NCBI GenBank assembly: GCA_050117315.1
Contig: JASFMY010000138.1
Coordinates: forward strand, 1 to 17,778
Origin: JANQIV01 sp050117315
GTDB taxonomy: Bacteria; Bacteroidota; Ignavibacteria; Ignavibacteriales; Melioribacteraceae
Length of the DNA: 17,778 nt
Reading direction: 5' to 3'
The notes below the pieces were generated by a model. It was not told where the DNA came from, did not search any database, and saw nothing but the letters and a program-made list of their open reading frames with translations. Positions 1-6,574 of this stretch are shown one piece after another. The position numbers and the translations under genes were made by a program. Within the stretch, counting starts at the first letter, position 1. Every line of letters begins with the position of its first letter.

Positions 1-44
1 GCTATCTCAAAAAAACAAGTGTTAACCTTAAGTTGACGCCCATG

Positions 45-75
45 CGTTATTCTACGGGATAAACTCCGATCCCGC
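45..75. repeat. Dispersed repeat A, copy 1 (trailer side of array 1)
   Basis: A 31-bp segment beginning CGTTATTCTACGG and ending CCGATCCCGC. It recurs at 3723-3753 on the trailer side of array 2 with two differences. No reading frame explains it. It is part of the evidence that both array flanks share an origin or attract the same repeats. Confidence 0.75.
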
Positions 76-144
76 TCTTTTTGCGGGACAATACCATTGA
101 TCTTCTCTTTATCATTTTATCTTTTATCTTGACTTCGTTTCAAT

Positions 145-188
145 ATTTACCCGCCGAAACATCCTTTCGTGAAGGCGGGCCATTCATA
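145..188. repeat. 44-bp palindromic repeat B, copy 1
   Basis: These 44 bp are identical to 3894-3937. The core is a hairpin with CCCGCC (150-155) and GGCGGG (174-179) arms. The last nine bases, CCATTCATA (180-188), equal positions 10-18 of the CRISPR repeat, so the element ends exactly where a degenerate terminal repeat may begin. Confidence 0.8.
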
Positions 189-231
189 TTTACCCGCCAT
201 CTTTTGGGCGGGCTACTTCAGGTAACTTAAT
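180..231 (-). repeat. Possible degenerate, interrupted terminal repeat of array 1
   Basis: CCATTCATA (180-188) and GCTAC-ttc-AGGTAACTTAA (212-230) resemble the second part of the array-1 repeat. Between them is a small palindrome, CCCGCC (193-198) with GGGCGGG (206-212). About 31 bp then separate this from the first intact repeat at 263, slightly less than the 36-41 bp of real array-1 spacers. The match is imperfect, with a 3-base insertion and several substitutions. I regard this as suggestive only; the parallel at array 2 is much stronger. Confidence 0.35.
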
Positions 232-262
232 AAAATAGCTCTATCATTTCAAATGATATACA

Positions 263-751
263 GTTTCAATACCATTCATACTGCTACAGGTAATTCAACT
301 TTTCCGTCGTGGATGAAATAGCAAAATCCTTCCAAGTTTCAATACCATTCATACTGCTACAGGTAATTCAACCTCATTTGGGCGAAGATGACTGGCAGAA
401 GGTAGTTGAGTTTCAATACCATTCATACTGCTACAGGTAATTCAACCATCCCGAAGTGGCAGACGATTGCTCCGACATACGCCGGTTTCAATACCATTCA
501 TACTGCTACAGGTAATTCAACTCTTCACAAGGGAAAATCTTCTGGTTGGGCTACTGAGTCATGTTTCAATACCATTCATACTGCTACAGGTAATTCAACT
601 AAGAAAGCTCCTAAAAAATACTCAATATAGCGAAAGGTTTCAATACCATTCATACTGCTACAGGTAATTCAACGGTACATTCAAAGTTGTTGAAACTGAA
701 CCTCGTCCTCCAAGGTTTCAATACCATTCATACTGCTACAGGTAATTCAAC
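263..751 (-). CRISPR. CRISPR array 1 (7 repeats, 6 spacers)
   Basis: Seven identical 37-bp repeats start at 263, 336, 410, 485, 563, 637 and 715. On the plus strand each begins GTTTCAATACCATTCATA and ends CTACAGGTAATTCAAC. The six spacers are 36, 37, 38, 41, 37 and 41 bp. Read on the minus strand the repeat ends in ATTGAAAC, the usual type III crRNA 5' handle. The AT-rich leader lies on the right (752 onward), so transcription is minus-strand and the newest spacer is 674-714. The repeat differs from that of array 2 at 5 of 37 positions, all outside the handle half. All six spacers have an open frame on the plus strand, for example GTFKVVETEPRPP for 674-714, so the crRNAs would be antisense to that reading frame. 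Confidence 0.98.
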
Positions 752-1001
752 TGCCCGCCATTAACTTATTATTTTATAAGCACTTATTCAACCGTTTTCC
801 GCGCCAAAATTTTTTTTGTCATTTTGGCAGGCCAATCAAAAATGTTCACCAAAATAATTTTTTCAAACCGTTTTATTTCCAAAAATTAAAAGAATTCGCG
901 CCAAAATAACTTTAGATAATGATTATAACTTAATAATAACAATAGGTTTATATGGTGTTTTAATACAAGAATCTGCCACATAAATTTTTGGTACGAAAAT
1001 A
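752..1001 (-). promoter_or_regulatory. Leader of CRISPR array 1
   Basis: AT-rich non-coding DNA between the leader-proximal repeat and the cas2 stop codon. It aligns without indels to the array-2 leader. Shared blocks lie at the same distance from the array in both: TGCCC at +0, CCAAAAT-containing blocks near +42, TTTTGGCA at +70, AAATTAAAAGAATTCG at +131, TCTGCC at +220 and TTTTTGGTACGAAAA at +233. A CGYRCCAAAA motif occurs twice directly (800-810, 897-907) and once inverted (986-995). It should contain the array promoter and the integration signals for RT-Cas1/Cas2. I could not assign a specific promoter hexamer. Similarity fades at the cas2 stop. Confidence 0.8.
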
Positions 1002-1283
1002 TTAAACAAGGTAAAATAAAGGATCGGTTGTAATAGGCTTTTTTCCCAAAACAAACGACCTTTTTAAGCAGCTTTGGCAAACGCTGTAAACCCTGATGCT
1101 GTCCTGCTTGCCGAGCAATTGTTCAAATTGTTTTACGGAATTAAGAAGGCTAACTCTCTGCGTTTTTGTAAGCCTGAATTCAAAAACACTGTTCTGCACG
1201 GGGTATCCGTAATTCAGCAGAAGCTTTCTTAATTTTCTTCTAAGGCTGTCGCTTTTAATTTGGTAGATTATTAGTGTCAGCAT
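1002..1283 (-). CDS. cas2: Cas2, spacer-integration subunit
   Basis: The 93-residue protein has the size and ferredoxin-like pattern of Cas2: an N-terminal strand (LTLIIYQI), a basic helix (SLRRKLRKLLLNYG), then QNSVFEFRL, which matches the conserved Q-x-SVFE stretch. Cas2 forms the central dimer of the Cas1-Cas2 integrase. I chose ATG 1283, one base after the RT-cas1 stop (TGA 1287-1285), over an earlier in-frame start that would overlap RT-cas1 by about 40 bp and add 14 unrelated residues. The strand-1 position that is usually Asp (YDI) is Gln here (YQI, Gln8), so the metal-dependent nuclease activity of some Cas2 proteins is unlikely. That activity is not needed for integration in studied systems. 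Array 1's leader begins right after the stop. Confidence 0.93.
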   Translation of the reverse strand: MLTLIIYQIKSDSLRRKLRKLLLNYGYPVQNSVFEFRLTKTQRVSLLNSVKQFEQLLGKQDSIRVYSVCQSCLKRSFVLGKKPITTDPLFYLV

Positions 1284-1284
1284 A

Positions 1285-3516
1285 TCATTTAACCAATTTT
1301 GTTGCGTTGTAATTTTCTTTTTCACCCCTTAGGAATTGGGTAAACTGCTGCACCTGCAGGTCAAAGCATTTTCTATAGTCAACGTTAAAGCCGGTTTCTT
1401 TGTGTTTCACTTTTTGGTAGAATTTTAATTCAAGCTGTTTAATAAAAATTTTTCTCCCGTTGTTTGTTAAATAACAGGGAGCGCCCGGTTCTTTTGCAAA
1501 ATAGAAATCATTGTTCGTTAGGATTTTATGATTAAGCAACTGCAGTGCGAGCATATCAATAACAAATCTGAATTCTTCCATAAGATCGCTTACAAGTGCA
1601 GGATGGCCGGCCCTGAAGGCGTGCATAAATCCGCAGTATGGGTTTATGCCTCTTGCTTTTACAAACGAATAAATATTGCTGCCTAAAATTGTATAGCCGA
1701 AACTAAGAAGGCTGTTCACCGGATCAAGCGGCGGACGTTTATTGCGGTAGAATTTCTCGTTGTAAAAGCCGCTGTTTTTTTGAAAGAGCCTTCCGAAAAC
1801 CTTAAAATAACTTGACGCAGCCACACCTTCAAACCCGCGTATGTCGTCAATGCTGTTAGAGTTTTCTATTCTTTTAATAAGCCTGGCAAGGTAATTAACG
1901 GATTTATTAATTTCTTCGTCTTCCTTTTTCCTGGAATATCTCGTTAAAAGTATCCGCTGGTTATTAATTTTTGCTTTTATAATTTTTTTTGCAAAAGAGA
2001 GTATAAAGTTTTCATCGAGAGTTCTAAAGAGCTGCAGGCGTTCAAGATCGGCATTGTTTGAAAATGTTGTTTCAATACTGCCGTAATATTTTCCGCGTGA
2101 AGAAAGAAGCGTAACGGGTATCCTGTTTCTTAAACAGTAATGAGCTGCTGCCGGAGTAACGGTGCAGTTCCCGAAAATAATTATGTGGGCAATTTTAATT
2201 GCAGGAACCTCTAACAGTTCAATACTTTCCTTTTCAACCACAAGCCTTCCGCCTTCTTTTTTAAGAAATGCACCCTGTTCCTGTATGTATAAACTGCGGT
2301 TAAGCGCTGTTGCCTGCGGCGGAATTTTATATTCTCTGTATTCGTCTTCGGTTATTTCGTCATCTGTTTCAATTTCAAATTCTTCCGAAAGCAATGCTTC
2401 TTCCACTTCCTTGTCCTGAGGAATTTCCGCTCCGGCTTCTTTTTCAATAGTGCTTTCCAAAAATTCATTCAGTGTAACACCTTTCTCTTTCAGGGCTTCC
2501 AAAAATTCCGTTCCCATTTCAGTAGCTTTTAACTTTTCTTCGGTTATTTCTTCATTTCCTGTAACCTCCTTTCTTTCTTTTTCTGTTAGTTTGTCTATTA
2601 ATTCAAGAGTTTCTTTTTTGAATTCCTTTTTACGGCTGCCGGGTATCGGTCTGCTTGTATCTTTAGGCGACGCAGGCACAATCAAAGAGTTAACAAAAAG
2701 GTAACCGAGATATTTAAAACCGTGCTCAAATGTAGTTATTTTTGTTTTTCCCGGGTTAAGCTCAAGCTTTAACTGTTTCAGCGAATCCCTTGTCAGCTCA
2801 AGTGCTTCTTCGGCTTCCGGTTTTTCTTTTGTAAGTATAACAAAATCGTCTGCATACCTTATTAGTTTGAATCCTTCCTGCTTGAGTTTTTCGTCAAGTT
2901 CATCCAGGTAAAAGTTCGCGAGCATAGGGGAAATAACACTTCCCTGCAGCAGCCCGGTTTTTATTTTTTTCTTTTTGCTATTAATAATGCATTCAGCCTG
3001 CACCCACTTTCTAATTAGTCTGGTTACGTCTTTTTCGTCTATGAATTTTTCCAGTTTATTAAATAACAAATCGTGGTTTACCGAATCAAAGTAGCTTCTT
3101 ATATCAGCGTCAACAATCCATTTATAGCCTTTGTTGAACAGGGTATAAATTTCTTTTGCGGCAGCTTCCCGCGATCTGCCTTTGCGGTAACCGAAGCTCT
3201 CGTTTTCAAACTCGCTTTCAAATAACGGGTTAAGAACTTTCATAGCGGAAGCCTGCACAACTCTATCCCTTACGCTGAAAATTGACAGCAGCCTCATTTT
3301 CCCGTCGGCTTTTTTCTTCTCAAAAAATATAACGGGCTTTGGTTTGTATATGCGCTGTGTTAATTCCCTGTGCAGGGCATAAATTTGCTGTTCAAGAAAA
3401 TTTTCAAAATCTATAATTGTTTCCCTATCATAACCCGCAGCCCCGTCGCTCTCTTTTACCTGGTGAAACCCGGAAATCAAGTTATTATACGATGCTATTT
3501 GTGAATATAACGACAT
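1285..3516 (-). CDS. cas1: Reverse transcriptase-Cas1 fusion protein
   Basis: The 743-residue adaptation protein has three parts. Residues 1-285 are a group II intron-like reverse transcriptase, with motif A DADIRSYFD (catalytic Asp138), QGSVISPML (191-199) and the YADD box (221-224). Residues about 286-405 are a highly charged, Glu-rich linker. Residues about 406-743 are Cas1, with the expected metal ligands Glu563 (GFEGVAASS), His632, Asp644 and Glu647 (DLMEEFR). The fusion lacks the N-terminal Cas6 domain seen in some relatives. Related RT-Cas1 proteins, shown experimentally in Marinomonas, acquire spacers from RNA as well as DNA; that this one does is inference. The start is ATG 3516, preceded by a strong GGAGG eight bases upstream. 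A longer frame to 3630 adds 38 residues unlike any RT and would put the GGAGG inside the gene. cas2 follows after one base. Confidence 0.96.
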   Translation of the reverse strand: MSLYSQIASYNNLISGFHQVKESDGAAGYDRETIIDFENFLEQQIYALHRELTQRIYKPKPVIFFEKKKADGKMRLLSIFSVRDRVVQASAMKVLNPLFESEFENESFGYRKGRSREAAAKEIYTLFNKGYKWIVDADIRSYFDSVNHDLLFNKLEKFIDEKDVTRLIRKWVQAECIINSKKKKIKTGLLQGSVISPMLANFYLDELDEKLKQEGFKLIRYADDFVILTKEKPEAEEALELTRDSLKQLKLELNPGKTKITTFEHGFKYLGYLFVNSLIVPASPKDTSRPIPGSRKKEFKKETLELIDKLTEKERKEVTGNEEITEEKLKATEMGTEFLEALKEKGVTLNEFLESTIEKEAGAEIPQDKEVEEALLSEEFEIETDDEITEDEYREYKIPPQATALNRSLYIQEQGAFLKKEGGRLVVEKESIELLEVPAIKIAHIIIFGNCTVTPAAAHYCLRNRIPVTLLSSRGKYYGSIETTFSNNADLERLQLFRTLDENFILSFAKKIIKAKINNQRILLTRYSRKKEDEEINKSVNYLARLIKRIENSNSIDDIRGFEGVAASSYFKVFGRLFQKNSGFYNEKFYRNKRPPLDPVNSLLSFGYTILGSNIYSFVKARGINPYCGFMHAFRAGHPALVSDLMEEFRFVIDMLALQLLNHKILTNNDFYFAKEPGAPCYLTNNGRKIFIKQLELKFYQKVKHKETGFNVDYRKCFDLQVQQFTQFLRGEKENYNATKLVK

Positions 3517-3524
3517 AATATAAT

Positions 3525-3529
3525 CCTCC
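3525..3529 (-). promoter_or_regulatory. Ribosome binding site of RT-cas1
   Basis: Minus-strand GGAGG lies 8 bases before ATG 3516. It is the strongest Shine-Dalgarno near this gene and decides the start against the upstream in-frame ATG at 3630. Confidence 0.85.
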
Positions 3530-3722
3530 GGTTTTAATATAATGAAGAATATAGTAGTAAGTAGATAGTAGGGAAAAAAATTAAGCCTGTTTGCAAAAGC
3601 ATTTTCTGCGTAGGGGAATTTAACGGTCAAATGGTTGAATTGCCCGTGAGGTTTTTATGGCACTTGAGAAAGTATACAAAAAAGCAATTGGCAATAAACA
3701 AAAGGTTTTTGCAGCAAAGTCC

Positions 3723-3753
3723 CGTTATTCTACGGAACAAACTCCGATCCCGC
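3723..3753. repeat. Dispersed repeat A, copy 2
   Basis: Matches 45-75 at 29 of 31 positions. It lies on the trailer side of array 2, as copy 1 lies on the trailer side of array 1. Confidence 0.75.
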
Positions 3754-3893
3754 CGGTCTTTTCCCATTGGGGTCTCTATGTGATTGGCGTTTCAACATGT
3801 GTCCGCCTACGCCAAAGTTTACCGACCATAACTTTAGTGGCGGTTGTGCTTCGGCGGACACGTCCTCCGTAGCTGTCTTTTAGCATAGGCGGA

Positions 3894-3937
3894 ATTTACC
3901 CGCCGAAACATCCTTTCGTGAAGGCGGGCCATTCATA
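3894..3937. repeat. 44-bp palindromic repeat B, copy 2
   Basis: Identical over all 44 bp to 145-188. Hairpin arms are CCCGCC (3899-3904) and GGCGGG (3923-3928). It runs directly into CCATTCATA, which here begins a recognisable degenerate CRISPR repeat. Confidence 0.8.
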
Positions 3938-3952
3938 AAACTACAGGTGTTA
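3929..3952 (-). repeat. Degenerate terminal repeat of array 2, left piece
   Basis: Positions 3929-3948 equal positions 10-29 of the array-2 repeat exactly, and GTTA (3949-3952) continues it with one change. The rest of the repeat, TAAC, is found after the inserted element at 4157-4160. The first nine repeat bases are replaced by the end of repeat B. This is the distal (oldest) end of array 2. Confidence 0.85.
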
Positions 3953-4152
3953 GGGTGTGTTGCGTAACTAAAATAAATAATCATAGCCACGACCTTTTAG
4001 GTCGTGGACAATAAGTCTCAACAAAAACTCAGGGCTTTAGCCCAATTTTCTCTAATATTTGGGCTAAAGCCCGGGTTCTATTCGGTTTCTTATTTCCAAC
4101 GTGCTGAAGCACGTGGCTATTGAAGCACCTAATTGAGTTATGCAACACACCC
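3953..4152. mobile_element. 200-bp MITE-like element inserted in a CRISPR repeat
   Basis: The element has 17-bp terminal inverted repeats, GGGTGTGTTGCGTAACT (3953-3969) and AGTTATGCAACACACCC (4136-4152), with one mismatch. It is flanked by a direct GTTA duplication (3949-3952 and 4153-4156). It has no coding capacity. Inside are three palindromes: CCACGACC/GGTCGTGG (3987-4007), GGGCTTTAGCCC (4032-4043) facing GGGCTAAAGCCC (4061-4072), and ACGTGCTGAAGCACGT (4099-4114). Size, inverted ends and target duplication fit a non-autonomous transposon moved by a transposase elsewhere. I cannot name the parent IS family. Confidence 0.85.
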
Positions 4153-4160
4153 GTTATAAC
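4153..4160 (-). repeat. Degenerate terminal repeat of array 2, right piece
   Basis: GTTATAAC completes the interrupted repeat; GTTA is the duplicated target. Removing 3953-4152 and one GTTA gives 26 of 28 matches to repeat positions 10-37. The following 38 bp (4161-4198) are spacer-sized and lead into the first intact repeat at 4199. Confidence 0.8.
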
Positions 4161-4198
4161 GGGGTTAAATCAAATCACAAATAAATATAAGGAAAAAC

Positions 4199-6015
4199 GT
4201 TTCAATACCATTCATAAAACTACAGGTATTACAACCGGGCTGATAATCAACACATCCGCATTCTCTGTTATATCAACGTTTCAATACCATTCATAAAACT
4301 ACAGGTATTACAACTTGATGTAATATCATACTCTCTTGATTACATGCAGGTTTCAATACCATTCATAAAACTACAGGTATTACAACGTTATCTTCAATTA
4401 AATACGAGGTAGTCATGAAGTTTCAATACCATTCATAAAACTACAGGTATTACAACTTGTAGAAAGCGACGGCTTCCCCCTAAAAGGACATGAGGTTTCA
4501 ATACCATTCATAAAACTACAGGTATTACAACACAGTTATCCAAAGGAATTGAATCCGCCGTTGGACAGTTTCAATACCATTCATAAAACTACAGGTATTA
4601 CAACTGTGCTGAAAGGATGAGTGGAAGTTTGGAAAAGGAAATTGTTTCAATACCATTCATAAAACTACAGGTATTACAACAAAGTTAGCTATAGATGTAT
4701 TGTTTAACCCCTAGTTTCAATACCATTCATAAAACTACAGGTATTACAACCTATTAGAGAATGTGAATGAACAACAACAAGAGTTTCAATACCATTCATA
4801 AAACTACAGGTATTACAACCGATGCCAGTAAATACGACATAGTGTTTGCTTGTAAAGTTTCAATACCATTCATAAAACTACAGGTATTACAACCAAGCTT
4901 CGCGTTCTATTTCCGGGCTTAGGTTTTTGTAATCGTTTCAATACCATTCATAAAACTACAGGTATTACAACAATAACCTTAAATAGACTTAATATGGGTG
5001 AAGTGTTTCAATACCATTCATAAAACTACAGGTATTACAACATTGAAGCAAAAGTATTAAATTCAATGAACCTTGGTTTCAATACCATTCATAAAACTAC
5101 AGGTATTACAACCATTATCGAAGAAGTACCTTCAGAGCTGACTTTATATCGTTTCAATACCATTCATAAAACTACAGGTATTACAACATTGAAGCAAAAG
5201 TATTAAATTCAATGAACCTTGGTTTCAATACCATTCATAAAACTACAGGTATTACAACATTGAAGCAAAAGTATTAAATTCAATGAACCTTGGTTTCAAT
5301 ACCATTCATAAAACTACAGGTATTACAACTACGTCTTTAGTAAAGCTGGGACTGAATATTGTTCCTCGGTTTCAATACCATTCATAAAACTACAGGTATT
5401 ACAACCCTAAAGAAACAGAAAGGTACGAAGCCTTCTTATACAAGGTAGTTTCAATACCATTCATAAAACTACAGGTATTACAACGGGAGCTGTATAAAAC
5501 AGATTTAGGTACATACGATGTTTCAATACCATTCATAAAACTACAGGTATTACAACTCGGTTCCATTCACTGTTTCTCCATAAAAAAGGAAAAGGAAGAG
5601 TTTCAATACCATTCATAAAACTACAGGTATTACAACTTGTTGAAAAAAGCGGGAGTAATTGAAAATCTACTACAAGTTTCAATACCATTCATAAAACTAC
5701 AGGTATTACAACCCGATATTGATGAAGTACCTTCAGAGATGACCTTATATCGTTTCAATACCATTCATAAAACTACAGGTATTACAACGAGTTAAACGAA
5801 AAACAGAAAGCACTTCTTCAAAATTCTCCGAAGTTTCAATACCATTCATAAAACTACAGGTATTACAACGGTGACAAAGAAGTATTGGAGGCAACTAAAA
5901 AGGAAGCGTTTCAATACCATTCATAAAACTACAGGTATTACAACCACTTTCGTGATCAGAAAGAGCCAAAAGGGGAAGGTTTCAATACCATTCATAAAAC
6001 TACAGGTATTACAAC
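4199..6015 (-). CRISPR. CRISPR array 2 (25 intact repeats, 24 spacers)
   Basis: Intact 37-bp repeats start at 4199, 4278, 4350, 4420, 4495, 4568, 4644, 4714, 4783, 4857, 4935, 5005, 5076, 5151, 5222, 5293, 5369, 5448, 5520, 5600, 5676, 5752, 5833, 5908 and 5979. Each begins GTTTCAATACCATTCATA and ends CTACAGGTATTACAAC on the plus strand. Spacers are 32-44 bp. The leader lies on the right and the minus-strand repeat ends ATTGAAAC, so transcription is minus-strand. On that strand AATACC and GGTATT can form a 6-bp stem. One 34-bp spacer occurs three times (5042-5075, 5188-5221, 5259-5292). Spacers 5113-5150 and 5713-5751 are variants of one sequence. A further degenerate repeat extends the array to 3929. 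Shared handle and leader imply use by the same Cas6 and Cmr proteins as array 1. Confidence 0.98.
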
Positions 6016-6263
6016 TGCCCTTCTGAAAGTTATTGATTTACAATAACTTAGAAAAGCGTTTTTCGCACCAAAATAATTTTTGCCGTTTTGGCAAGTCTAC
6101 TAAAATTGTTTGAAAAAAATGGATTTTTAAAACATTAGTTTATAACAAATTAAAAGAATTCGTACCAAAACTATTTTATATAAAGATTGTAATTAATCTA
6201 TTACAAATGATTTACGCAGTGCTTTGAGATAAATGTCTGCCTCAAAAATTTTTGGTACGAAAA
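6016..6263 (-). promoter_or_regulatory. Leader of CRISPR array 2
   Basis: AT-rich non-coding DNA next to the leader-proximal repeat. It aligns gap-free with 752-999, sharing GTTTTTCGCACCAAAAT (6058-6074; 15 of 17 matches), TTTTGGCA (6086), AAATTAAAAGAATTCG (6147-6162), TCTGCC (6236) and TTTTTGGTACGAAAA (6249-6263) at identical offsets. The CGYRCCAAAA motif occurs at 6064-6074 and 6161-6171 and inverted at 6250-6259. Conserved blocks in otherwise diverged sequence are likely promoter and integration signals. Confidence 0.8.
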
Positions 6264-6574
6264 CTTAAGAAAGCTTAAAAAATAATTGCCTATAATAAAT
6301 TTATTCCCGGTTTCTTTATTTACGATTTAGGATTTCCTATTCGTACGGCCAGTATGTCAAAGAACCGCTGCTTCGCTAAAGTCATCTACGCTCCAAAGTC
6401 CGCCGTCCGGAGTAGTGCGACGGACAGGCTTCAGTGACGGAACGCTATGTAGAGTTCTTAATAACGGAAAATGGATTCCCGCTAATCCGCCGCGGAATGC
6501 GGGAATGACTCAATCAGGAAATAGATTGCCGCGTCGCCCTAAAGGGCTCCTCGCAATGACGGTAAAATAAATTA
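6264..6574. other. Non-coding gap between array 2 leader and cas6
   Basis: No gene seen. The right part holds interspersed repeats: an inverted repeat ATTCCCGC (6475-6482) / GCGGGAAT (6499-6506) and a second hairpin-prone stretch from ATTGC (6525) to GCAAT (6557) around CCCTAAAGGG. These could fold in the cas6 3' region but lack a clear T-tail, so I do not call a terminator. Confidence 0.5.

Larger units (their letters stand above)
3517..3893. other. Gap between RT-cas1 and array 2 flank, no convincing gene
   Basis: This is the upstream region of RT-cas1 and should hold its promoter, but I see no clear promoter match. It contains repeat A (3723-3753) and an inverted repeat GTGTCCGCC (3799-3807) / GGCGGACAC (3853-3861). 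A plus-strand frame starts at 3657 with GAGG five bases upstream (MALEKVYKKAIGNKQ...), but it runs into repeat A after about 20 residues and then through repeats to 3872. It may be a broken gene start or chance. Confidence 0.5.

Noticed and set aside
406..667. Plus-strand reading frames with repeated FNTIHTATGNST or FQYHSYCYR peptides
   Set aside because: They are translations of the CRISPR repeats, not genes.
2162..2704. Two serine-rich plus-strand frames inside RT-cas1
   Set aside because: They are antisense shadows of the Glu/Lys-rich linker and adjoining Cas1 coding sequence, without a supported start.
3517..3630. N-terminal extension of RT-Cas1 by 38 residues
   Set aside because: The extension is not RT-like and contains the GGAGG that correctly serves ATG 3516.
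263..6015. Plus-strand transcription of the arrays
   Set aside because: The ATTGAAAC handle, the conserved leaders on the right, the degenerate repeat on the left and all cas genes point to the minus strand.
6166..6207. Bacteroidota-type promoter (TAGTTTTG with an upstream TTTG) in leader 2
   Set aside because: The spacing of about 30 bases is too long, and leader 1 does not preserve the match.
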